From Spinellus fusiger (taxonomy: Eukaryota; Mucoromycota; Mucoromycetes; Mucorales; Phycomycetaceae): 64,000 nucleotides of DNA. Positions 33,160 through 43,500 of this stretch are shown in pieces. The position numbers were made by a program, and so were the translations under genes. Position 1 is the stretch's first letter; the number at the start of each line of letters is the position of its first letter. The DNA lies in contig JALLLS010000008.1 in assembly GCA_025094145.1 (NCBI GenBank), positions 496,001-560,000 on the forward strand, written 5' to 3'. Under the pieces are notes generated by a model that worked only from the letters and a program-made list of their open reading frames with translations, made no database searches and was not told the origin of the DNA.

Positions 33160-34330
33160 AGAATAGAAAATATTTTCATTCTGGTGAGGTATCACTTTAG
33201 CCTTTACTTTCCTATAATTAAGTCAAAATTCATAAGTTAGATTTACAAGTCAAACAATTCACACTCTATTTGCCTTGAGCCTAAAGTCCAGTATTAGAAC
33301 AATACCTTGTTGTCATCAAGTACTATTGTTAATACCAGTTACAATAAGATAGTTGTTGAAGTGATTACGAATATTCAGTCAATGAATGTCTATAATGCTC
33401 TTAACACAAGTGAGTTTGGTTCTATTTTATGGACAATGACTACTAGAGTTAATTCAGTGTGTTCTATAGTAAATCTTTCTTAAGCAGTGTCATACTACAA
33501 ATACTGTGGGCTTAAGAATAACACATTATGTTAAGAAAATAATATCAGTGATTGAGTTGCAATGTCAAGTTCACTTCTTCCTTTTATCCAACTTTATAGT
33601 GTTTAATTACACAGTCTATAGTCAATGCCAAGATAGACAGACAGTGAGAAGGTTCTTTTTAAACACATTAGCCAACAAAAAAAATAATATAATTTCATTG
33701 TTCATGTATTTCCCTTTATATTCCAAAAATATTCTGTTGCTATGAGACAAGAGACACACAGGACCTCTTAAGGCTGGTTACTCATACGAAGATTGACAGA
33801 AAAGAGAAGGGTGTGGGCTGACAGAAGGAAAACTAATGGTTGTAATAATAATGGCATCCTATGGAAATACAGAAAGAAAACAAGTCGAGAATAAGAAACA
33901 GTCAGCTGTCCAAGTCCTTAAAGCTTATCTTGTTTATACTCTAGGAAGCTGTTTGGATCAAAGTCTGTTTTATTAAAGATGTAGACAACTAAAGATTTAT
34001 ACTATTTTACTATTTCTTTATTTTACTATGAATTTGTCTAATTTGCTGTTCTCAAGCAATAGATATGATCTTCATAGAACATTCAGGCAGACTGAGAAGG
34101 ATAGCTGTCCTGTCCTATAGTGTGTATAATCTCGGTTCTGTATTTCAAGGCCATAGAATTCCATAAAGTGATTTTATTGTAAAAAGGGGCTCTCTCTTCC
34201 CTTGAAACATACATAGGACAAGAGGAGGAAACCCATCTCTAAATTTACTGAGATGTTGTTGTTTTTCATAACTTCTACCCTCTTTATTTTGTTTGCCTTT
34301 GTTTGGCATATAAACCAACAGTTGTGATCT
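33160..34330 (+). other. Interior of element copy A without a readable gene
   Basis: Protein-like fragments occur, such as KKQSAVQVLKAYLVYTLGS near 33,898 and FRQTEKDSCPVL near 34,082, the latter faintly like the FxxQTDG region of Fanzor proteins. Stops break them and the RuvC-I DPG motif was not found. A 79-codon frame starting at 33,506 has no ATG and no recognisable family. Confidence 0.35.
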
Positions 34331-34409
34331 GGTGAGTGTTTGTGTATGTTTATTATGTCTGACATGTTAGTCAGTTTCTATTGTATATTCTTTTACTATA
34401 ATAAACCCA

Positions 34410-34965
34410 GTGAATACTTTAAAAAGGCATAGGCAAGAAGAAGGTGCCAGTGTGAGGGTAATACGACACACACATAGAGAGTACGTTGATACATCTTGGA
34501 CTAACTATTTTTACTACTGTTCTATTATTGAAAAGGGGTATTGGCACCTAAAAGGATTGGAGTATGATCCTGCCAAACTGCTAGTCGTTGCTTATGGCAC
34601 AGGAATGAAAGGAAAAGATGCTGCCAAGTTCAAAGTTCATCGTGTTGGCTTGACGAGAATTTTATATCAATCATTGAAAAAGAGACAAAAAGATGGAGAT
34701 CTTATGGTTGATGTTGATAAGTTTCGAACATTGAGAGTAAACCTGATTGACCTCTTACCCAATATAAAAAGCTCTTCTAACAGTTACTCTTATTTTTGTT
34801 CTCAAGATCTGCCATACTTGTAGGACAAATAACCTCACCGAAGTATTAGTGAATTTCAACACTATCCACGCTTGCCAAAGTTGCGGAATTGTTTGGAACA
34901 GAGATGTGAATGCATCAAAGAATATCTATACAATTGCAGAAGAGGTTTTGAATGGTCGCCACTGA
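34410..34965 (+). pseudogene. Fanzor (eukaryotic TnpB) nuclease, C-terminal part, copy A
   Basis: Two exons, 34410..34736 and 34807..34965, join across a 70-base GT-AG intron (GTAAAC to TTCTCAAG). Exon 1 shows THREYVDTSWTNYFYYCSII, LLVVAYGTGMKGK, VGLTRILYQSLKKRQKDG and VDVDKFRTLR, the order seen in Fanzor proteins. Exon 2 has a zinc ribbon ICHTC...HACQSCG and then WNRDVNASKNI, the RuvC-III motif with its catalytic Asp. In the usual DEFRTS block, Glu is replaced by Lys. An upstream acceptor before 34,410 is plausible, but the N-terminal half, including RuvC-I, could not be found, and there is no ATG at 34,410 (GTG). Copy A has TGA at 34,963 where copy B has CGA, removing nine residues. Confidence 0.7.
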
Positions 34966-35190
34966 CCAGTTCCTTTCTGTCGAGAAGAATAGATATTCTT
35001 TGATGCATTCATATTTTATATCGCCACATCGAAAGTGGTTTCCTCCGGGATTCAGATATTTACAGGTAAATTATAATAATAATCTTTATTTAAGAACTAA
35101 CATGAATACATAATTTATTTTTGCTCCTCAAATCAATGTCATTTCTTAAACAATTGTATTTCGACTATTTCCTTTTATATCCTAAAGATC
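34900..35190 (+). ncRNA. Candidate guide-RNA region at the right end of element copy A
   Basis: In TnpB/Fanzor systems the guide RNA derives from the end of the gene and the adjoining element terminus. Here that stretch contains a perfect 22-base inverted repeat (34,908-34,929 with 34,989-35,010) bridging the stop codon. A small hairpin CCAC-ATCGAAA-GTGG at about 35,023-35,037 also occurs in copy B as CCAT..GTGG, where a G-U pair keeps the stem. No promoter or transcript evidence is available, so this is inference by position and folding. Confidence 0.3.
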
Positions 35191-35202
35191 TCCTGGTGTG
35201 TA

Positions 35203-35658
35203 TAAAGCTCAGTCACATGATATTCCTTATGCACTACTCCTTGGCCCTATCCATACCTCACATTTGCTGCTATTCATACTTTTCCATTGGCACTGTTGGG
35301 AAATTCTTCCTATGATAGAACATTGGACAATGCATGTGGTTTATTACAAAATGTAGTGATAATAAAGGGGACACTATAGGGGATAATAATAACACTAGTA
35401 ATAATTGTAGTATTAATCCAATAATACTGCCATTATTGCTCTTGCTAGAACCATAAAAAGTAGACTGATGAACTAATGGATCGTTGCTAACAAAAAAAAG
35501 GGAGCTCTCTTGAGGACACCTACGTCATCTTTTATGCGCGGTGATTTTCTCCCTTACACTGTAGGGTGCAGATAGCTATATCGGACACTCCCCCTAAAAT
35601 CATCCGGAGGCATTGACCCTAGGCCCATCCTCTTTCTCTGACCCTCAATATATCAACG
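35203..35658 (+). promoter_or_regulatory. Upstream region of RPL14
   Basis: Non-coding sequence between the Fanzor element and the RPL14 start codon. ACACTGTAGGGTGCAG and a CT-rich stretch (TCCTCTTTCTCTG) shortly before 35,645 may belong to the promoter and transcription start. Confidence 0.35.
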
Positions 35659-36287
35659 ATGGTGGTATGTATCTGGCAGCAAAGGATGAGATAGAAGAAG
35701 TTATTGGATGGATTCAAATGGATTCAAATGGATTCAAATGGATTCAAATGGATGGAAAAGAGACTCGCGAGTTCAGTACACTAAACATAAGCAACCCTTA
35801 CTTTCTTATAGCAAGGTTCTTTCAAGCGTCAAGTCGAAGTTGGCCGTGTCGTCCTCATCAACTACGGTCCTGACAGTGGCAAGCTCGCTGTCATTGTTGA
35901 CATTGTCGACCACAACCGTGCCCTTATCGATGGCCCCACCACTGGTGTCAGCCGTCAGGCCTTCCCTTACCGTCGTTTGACTTTGACTCGCTTCGTTGTC
36001 AAGGGTCTTCCCCGCGGTGCTGGCCAGACCGTTGTCAAGAAGTACTTGGAAAAGAACGAGACCATTGTCAACTGGGAGAAGTCCACATGGGCCCAGAAGC
36101 TCACTGTCCGCAGGGTCCGTGCTGGTTTGTCTGACTTTGACCGCTTCAAGGTCCAGAAGTTCAAGAACCAGGTAAGATATATATATATATATATAATGTA
36201 TATTGGTGCGTATGATATTGATGTTATTGTATTTAGCGCCGCCATGCCGTTGCTGGTACTGTCGCCAAGGCTACAAAGACTGCTTAA
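35659..36287 (+). CDS. RPL14: 60S ribosomal protein eL14
   Basis: Large-subunit ribosomal protein. Exons are 35659..35664 (only ATG GTG), 35812..36171 and 36237..36287, giving 138 residues, the normal length. Exon 2 reads [18 protein letters not shown] (the N-terminal KOW-like fold), LVPIVD-type [15 protein letters not shown], then [17 protein letters not shown] and [20 protein letters not shown]. The last exon ends [13 protein letters not shown]. The start is set by the six-base first exon followed by GTATGT, since exon 2 has no upstream ATG. The codon use is C-rich, like RPL7. Intron 1 contains a 10-bp tandem repeat. Confidence 0.92.
35711..35750 (+). repeat. 10-bp minisatellite in RPL14 intron 1
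   Basis: Four exact copies of GATTCAAATG in tandem. Confidence 0.9.
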
Positions 36288-36541
36288 GTCTTTCGTTTGT
36301 TCATTGTTGGGAAGAGCAGCTATGTGATTTTGTTCTAATAAAGATTTTTTTAAAATAAAAAAGCAAATTCAGTTTATTCAATTCATAAAGACAATTAGAA
36401 AAAAGTAAGATTTTAGAGTGTGGATAAGATCCTATTTATTAGCGATGGTCATTAAGGGGTGAATAGACTAGTCATCCTGTGACGAAAATTGGCTTAAGGA
36501 AGATGGAAGTGGGATGAGTGAGTGAATAAGAAGAGGATGAG

Positions 36542-39500
36542 TTATTGGTGCTTAGATGTAGAAATATTGGTGTTTTTGTCAGAATCCATAGTAAGTGTTT
36601 CTGTAGCAGTAGTCGATGGCATGGGTGAGTTATGATGAGATAGTGAGGTAGGATGGCAAGGCTGTAGTATTGATTCTTCTTCTGCTGATATATCTCCTAC
36701 TACTACTGCTGCTGGCTCACTGTCCCTCTCGTTCATCTCTGTGTCTTGTAGTGTCATACTCACTATGGTAGGCGTCATCTCTTCAAGAGTATCTTCAAGC
36801 ATAGCCTCGGACTCCTCTTCATCCATCGAAAGATCCTCTTGTACATCTGTTGGCTTGTTTTCTCTTCTTCGCTTATAAAAGAGTAGATAGGCAGCACTTG
36901 TCTTTACTTTATCCACACCTGTCTTGCTGACATGGGAGTCATCAAAATTATACCACGCATGATCCTTCTCATTCTGTGCATAGGCAGTATAATGGCCTCC
37001 TCCCATACCACCATAATGGTTATCCACTGCATACAGGTCATAAAGAAGTCTGTCTTGGTCTGTAGCCTGATTGACAGTAGTATCAAGCACTCTGTCTGTC
37101 AGATCCAATCCCTGTGTAGGGAAGTCAATAAAGGCATCAATCTTATCCCTCCATGTTCTTGAGTGAGAAAATCGCTTCAGATGCACCACAAGTATTTCAG
37201 GCATACGCCATAGATCAAACTTCTTAGTGGCTTGCTGGTGCTTCTTACATGAGGGACAGAACCAAAGATCCTCTTCTCCAAGCTGTTCTTCTTTGGTAAA
37301 CTCATCCAAACAATCAGCAAGGGTTATTGTCTTGGCAGTGGTCTTTTTCTCTGTCACTGGATCCTCACACTCTTCAACATCAGACCAGCCACTTTGATCA
37401 ATGCCGTGGTCATATCTGGAGCTATAGCCAAAAATCTGTTGGGCTTTGCTCAATTTCCACTGAATCACAATGGCTTCTCCTTGTCGAATGACTTGGACAG
37501 GAGGACATGCAGTCTCTTTTTCTTTTGGACCAGTCATGGGGGAGGGTAGAGGACTAGCAGCAGCAGGAATGGCTTCTACCACAGCAGTGGATGTGCTCGG
37601 GTGGATACTCTCTATTATACTCTCTTCTTCTTTCTCAGTACTATTGACTGCTGCTTCCTCCTTTGTACTCTTCTCTTGTCTATACCTGGTCCGCTCTTTC
37701 AGATCCACAAAAGAAGCAGCATCCCAGGACATATTCACAGAGAACAAATCCCCAGCCTCCACATCCTCTCCTGTAGGCACTTTCATAACAAACATATTGG
37801 CCATGGGCTCCATCCTCCTTCCGCCTGCTGCAGTGACAGCTGCTGCCGTATGAATAGGCTTCTGAGGCATATCTATCTCCATAGCCTCCTCTACTGTACT
37901 CTTCTGCCCACTCTCTTCCAACTCACTGTGCAGAATCTCCATTGTGGGCGGTGAGGAACACTCCTCAAATAGCTTCACCACAGCATATCGCTCAATGTGT
38001 TCAGCAATAAGACGATAGATAGCCTGTGGATCCATAGCCTCCTTCCTCCGCATCCCCAGAATAAGAGGTTTACCAAACTGCTTCAAAGACACCCGTCTCT
38101 GGCTCTCTCTTGTCTCTGGCAAATAGGCACAGTACACAGGAAACACAATAAAATCCTCCTCCTTTTCTTTTTCGCCTGTCTTTTCTTGGCATGCTACTTT
38201 ATCAGAGAGATGGGCAGTCAACGAGAATCGCTTGGTTGTCCTTGGCTTGGGTGGAGATGGGAGGGATTCTGGGAGTTCATAGACATAGGCCTCATTGCTA
38301 CTGTCCATGGTAGACAGTCCCTCATAATGATGGAATATCTTGTAGACCTCATTGTTGTAGACCTCTGTGACGAGCAGAGTGGAGGGATCCCTCACCTTGA
38401 CCTGCTGGGCCACCTGCAACTTCAAGTGCTGAATACTTGCCTCCTTGTTCAGAGTTAACAGAATGCGCTGGGGTCTTTGCGATGGATCATACGGCACATA
38501 CACTAGCCTTATCTTTGTTCTTTTCTGGATGGGAAGTGGCAGAGTGAGGTACATAAAGGGATCAAAAGTAACCGACACCTTATGACACTCATTGCACACC
38601 AGACGACTCTTGAACTGTCCTTGGAAGAGATCCACAATGATGGAGTCATTTCGTGCCTTGTGGTATTGCCAGCTACAGGCAGCCACCTCCTGGTCACTCA
38701 TTCTATCAAAGTCAGGCAGCTCAACATAGGGCTTGTGCTGGATTCTATTAAGATCCTCGTGAAGTCCATCGAGTAGAAATGCAATTAGCTCTTGCGAATC
38801 GTGCTGCATGTAGCCAGTGAAGGTGGCATTGAAGCGTCCGAGGGTGTACTGGAGAGGAGAAGAGTGAGGATGTCATCCCATTAGATGAAGAAGATGCAAC
38901 ACATACATGGACCGCTTGGCTTTACCATGACTCACTTTAAATTCTTTCGGTAGAGTGCTGGAGGAGGAGCCACTCCATAGCTTGTGGACAAGAGCACCGT
39001 AGGCCTCTGCTACCTCTCCTTTCATTCCGAGTGGATTGGTCGGGTTGAGGTCTCTTTTGTAGTCTCCAGCTATAACACAGGACATGAAGGGCTTAATAGT
39101 GTGGAGGTGGCTTGAGTTTTACCTAAGAACCATTGAGTCAGTGGAGAAGTATGGCTGAGGCATTGTAAGGCTGAGTTCATATAGCAGGTGTTTCCCAGAT
39201 TCCCCAGTCCACAGATGCCCTTTTCATAGGAGGCATGGGTGGGTCTCAGGCCATGAGGAGAAGGACTCTTTCCAAAGAAAAAGGGAAATGACTTGGCGTT
39301 GGGAGTATTAGGAGCAGCTGCCGCTGTGGTAGGAGCAGCCACTGTGGTGCCAATCCCTCGAATCTGATAGGGAGCAGCTTCTGAAGGGTATTGGTGTGTC
39401 TGTTTGTTCTTTACTTCTACTGCTAAACAGGTCATGTTCGCCAGTGCTTCTTCCACTGTGGCTGCTGTCCTTGTGTCAATCAGCGTGGATGTCTTGACTC

Positions 39501-40248
39501 TGTCCGCAGAAATATGCACGCTCTTCTCTTGGGGAGTGTCTTGCAGGCCCCACAGTCTTGTTTCGTCATTTCCAGACAGATCCAGTGCCTCCAATGCCGT
39601 ACGTAGCACATCCTGGACTTGGTCTGTACTCGATACCCGCACTTTAGGAGGTCTTTCTACTCTGCTGATCACTTGTCCCACCAGTGCTGCTACATAAAGG
39701 GTAAAGACAGGCGGATACACTTCCACAACAATCTCCTCTCCTTGCTGAATGACCATTCTTGAGTCGTAGCTGTAGGTGCCATACCACAGCGACAGATACT
39801 CCCAGGCCTCCTCACACACGACAACATAGTCCTGGTCTTTCACTAGGTTGGGTTTGAGCTGCTCACTCTCCAGCAGAGTGGCGTTGTTGATCTTGTCAGG
39901 GCGAGAGTGTCTTCCTATCCGCAGTGTGCTGGGAGAGGTGCTCTTCATACGAGTGCAGTACTGCTCCCACCTGTTGAACCATGCCTTGCCCACCAAATAG
40001 CATGTGTCGTTGACCTTGAGTGGCTTTTCTTGCAGCCTATGAATAAAGTCGAGCTGCTCAGAGGGGGGAATACTGTCTGCAGTGTCTGTTGCAGCAGTGT
40101 CCTGTCCAGAGAAGGAGGGACTGTCTTCCATGGGACTGTCTCTTTCACCACTGTGGATGCTGTTCATACTACACACACTGGTTTCTCTTGCACGCTTAAA
40201 ACAAGCCGAACTACCAGTGGAAGGTGGGCTGTGTGTCATGTCGTTCAT
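36542..40248 (-). CDS. Ubiquitin-specific protease, USP4/USP15/Ubp12 type
   Basis: Cysteine protease that cleaves ubiquitin from proteins. Exons from the start are 40248..39123, 39069..38936 and 38848..36542, giving 1,188 residues. A DUSP-like domain begins near residue 68 ([29 protein letters not shown]). The catalytic Cys box is [17 protein letters not shown] near residue 350, followed by [15 protein letters not shown] and [24 protein letters not shown]. The fingers have CNEC and CPSC zinc ligands. The His box is [20 protein letters not shown] with W..FDDSHV after it. A long insert between the catalytic halves and an acidic C-terminal tail are as in Ubp12. The exon 2/3 donor (GTGAGT at 38,935) was chosen because it restores FK-YTLGRFN. 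It is divergently transcribed from the HECT ligase gene. Confidence 0.92.
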
Positions 40249-40589
40249 AATGCACTGGAATCCACTCTATCATTCTGTGAATGCTTACGCACCTTCCCAG
40301 TCACACTGTCGGAGGCTCAATCTCATGACAGACAACGGCTGAGTGCACCCTGTTTTAAATCTATATATTTTTATATTTATAAAATTACAGTAAAAAGGCA
40401 TAGTAAAAAAAAAAAAAGAAAAAGAGAAAAGAGAAGAGGTCTCTTTTTTTTTCTCTTTATTTCTATCTATCATAAAATAAAACACACACACACACTATTT
40501 TTTTTTTAATATTTATATTTATATATTTATATCTATATTTTTATATATAAGTATTTACCTCTTCTCCCTCCTCTTCTCCCCTTTGACTT
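40249..40589. promoter_or_regulatory. Shared divergent promoter region (USP and HECT genes)
   Basis: The two start codons are 341 bases apart. The interval has a GAAAAAGAGAAAAGAG-rich purine tract, (CA)n near 40,483-40,495, A/T runs, and a CT-rich stretch (CTCTTCTCCCTCCTCTTC) just before the HECT start. No specific factor site is recognised. Confidence 0.5.
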
Positions 40590-43500
40590 ATGGAGCAAAA
40601 GCTCAAAACCCCAAGACGACCGAACACTCAGGGCCAACTGTTACCAACCACCAGTGAATCTTCAACACAGTCTTCTCGATCTTTACTCTCAGCTACCACA
40701 AGCGACTCTATTTCTAGTCTCTCCTCTAGTCGTTACAGCTTACGACATTCGAAATATCCTCCTCCCACCCCTCCAACCAATAGTCATTCTTCCGTCACCA
40801 GCACCAGCACCACCAGCACAAGGTAAGCCTCAAGAGTTCTCTCTGTTAAGAGGGATTCCTCCTCCTCCCACCTCCTTTTTTCTCTTTCTTTCTTTTTTCT
40901 TTCTTTTTTCTTTTTCTTTTTTCTTGTTTGTGTGGAATTGTGTGATTTTTCTCTTCTCTCTTATTCTCTCTTATTCTCTCTTATTTTCTTTATATATATA
41001 TATCTATTTCTCTTTATATATCTACCTACCTACCTACCTACCTACCTATTCTATTCTATTCTGTCTGCCTGTCTATATTCTCCCTCAGCTCACCCTGCTT
41101 TCTCCTTTCCAACCCAATCCAGTAAACCAAAGTCACAGAAGCATAAACAGGTGAACACTCCAACACCCTCCGCCAAACGTCCTAGAAAACAACGCATGAC
41201 ACTCCAAGGAAAGGCCAGAGAGAGAGCAGACACACTCCAGAGTGAATGTGGGATAGAGACACATACCAGTGACGAAGAGATGGAGACAGGACAAGGGTCC
41301 AAAGAAGTGTACAGAAAAGGCAAAGCAAAAGCCAAAGTGACAAGGTCCCAAGAAAGGGATGAAAAGAGGTGAGTGTGTCAGTGTGTCAGTGTAGAAAGAG
41401 GAGGAAGAAGAGGAAGAAGAAGGGGAGGAAGGGGAGGAAGGGGAGGAACTGCTGCGACCTTATGGCCTATGACTACCCACTCTACCCAACTCACTCTGCT
41501 CCTCTATTCACTCCCTCCTAAAGTGCTGCGGATGGAACACATAGCCAGCACCAAGACAAACTCCCCACAGAAGAAGACACACCCCATGCTTCCCCCTCTT
41601 GCTATACTTACCTTGATGATGATTTGGAAGTACAAGTCAATCCTACCATGGAAAGGGCTCTGTTTGGAGAAAGAGACATGGATACATTTGATGAGGAAGA
41701 CTGGGAGAATGACGCATTTGATGAGGAAGAGGAAGAGGAAGAGGAGGATGTGGATGATGATGTGGATGACGACGACGACGAGGAAGAACGAGAAGACGAT
41801 GAGAGAGAAGAGGAAGCCATGACTAGAGCAAGACAGACCCTTGGATTCCAAATGCAAGATATATTTGATGACATGTCTTCTAATATTACAGGTCGTCTTC
41901 GCTCTATTCTCAACAACCTCAAGCGTGATGATGATCCTACACTCCAACTCATTGCCCTACAGGAACTGGCTGAGATATTGTCTGTCAGCAATGAGGACAT
42001 CTTGGCTGGATTCTTCACCAGTGATAGTTTTGTAAAGGAACTCATGCGCATCATCAAAGGACCCGAGGAAGAAATGACAGAGGAAGAAATGATGATTGCT
42101 CTTGCTATGAATGACGGCTATCTACAAGGGAATCCAGAGACAATGTTATTAGCCTGTCGATGCATTGCCAATCTATTAGACATTGTCCCCACAGCCACCA
42201 CCAGTGTAGCTTACCGTGGTGGTGTCAGGATCCTATGTCAGAAGCTAAAGTCAATTGAATATATGGATTTGGCAGAACAAGCCCTTTGTGTAAGTACCAT
42301 CTCTATCTATCCATCTCTATCTATCCATTTATCTGTGTGTGTGTGCGTGTGTGTGTGTGTGCGTTCCTTAATCACCTTGACTTAGGCTCTGGAAAGAGTG
42401 GCTGCCCATCTACCCCGTGCTGTAGTGAATGAAGGCGGTCTGAATGCTGTGTTTATGTTCTTTGACTTTTTCAACATCCACACTCAACGCACTGCCCTGC
42501 GCACTGCTGCCAACTGCATGCGTGGAATTGATACCGGCACTTTTGATCAGATCATGGAAGTAGTGCCCAATTTCACAGGCTACATCAACTATCCCGACCG
42601 TACCATTGTTGAGTTGGCCTGTCTGTGCTGGGTACGGCTGGCAGAGAGCTACAGAAACCACAAGGAGCTATTGGAAAAGGCCATCCAACCACCTCTACTC
42701 CATGCCATGATGCAACTCTTGCCTGTGTCTGGAAATCCTAATGCTGTTCGATCCTCCACCTTTACTGATTTACTACGCTTCTTCCGTTCTGTAGCCAAGA
42801 GTTCTCCCACTCTTGCCTGTGAATTATTGAAAATAGACATCATTGGGATATTTTATCAGATTCTTACCAACACTGCCGAGTCACCCACCTTGGATTCTGC
42901 CCCTGTCCACACACAGCTGGATAGTAAATGGAGGGATTCTGCACCCACCATCACAAAGATAGTAGCTGACTTGCTGCCTCATCTGCCCAAGGGAAATATG
43001 TTCAGTTCTAAACGATTCAAGGAGCATGAGCCCATTGCTACACGGACACGCTCTAAACCTACTGTCACCACCATAGATCCCATAGTAGAAACAGACCCAC
43101 GCATGGAGCTATTTAAGGAACAACCCGAACTACTAAAACGCATTGATGGTCTGTTGGTTCCTCTTCTACTAGAGATCTACACCTCTACTGTGAATGTGCG
43201 TGTGCGTCAATACGTATCCCATATCCTAGCAAAGATCGTTTACTTTACAGATGCACCCACCCTCCGCTCTGTGCTCAAGGACATTGAATTCTCTGGGTTC
43301 TTGGCTAGTACATTAGCACAACAGGAACACCCTACCCTTGTAATGGACAGTCTGTACATGGCAGAAATACTGGGCAAGAAACTTCCCGACATTTATCACT
43401 CCATGTTTGAAAGAGAAGGTGTATTGCATGAGATTGAGCTGCTTGCCAATCGACCCTTGGTGGATACAGAAGCCCCAACTGAACAGAGCACAAACAGTGT

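Larger units (their letters stand above)
32397..35200 (+). mobile_element. Fanzor-bearing TIR element, copy A
   Basis: Left end TACACCAGGAGA (32,397) and right end ..TCTCCTGGTGTG (35,200) are inverted repeats. TA lies next to both (32,395-32,396 and 35,201-35,202), as in Tc1/mariner-type insertion. The 2.8-kb interior carries the C-terminal part of a TnpB/Fanzor-like nuclease. From 32,616 to 34,962 it matches the element at 47,068 at a constant offset of 14,654 with no difference that I could see. Both outer 200-250 bp are clearly diverged. Fanzor genes are known from several eukaryotic transposon classes, including mariner-type elements. No separate DDE transposase was recognised, so it may be non-autonomous. 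Confidence 0.75.

Noticed and set aside
33506..33745. 79-codon frame inside element copy A (same in copy B at 48,160)
   Set aside because: No ATG, Tyr/Phe/Ile-rich chance composition and no recognised family; it is duplicated only because the whole core is.
34737..34806. Apparent frameshift in the Fanzor gene between FRTLR and CHTC
   Set aside because: The 70 bases have a GTAAAC donor and a pyrimidine-rich TTCTCAAG acceptor, and removing them restores the zinc ribbon frame, so an intron is the simpler reading.
41504..42057. Long minus-strand frames opposite the HECT gene
   Set aside because: They are the reverse shadow of the Asp/Glu-rich coding run and consist largely of low-complexity Ser or hydrophobic runs.
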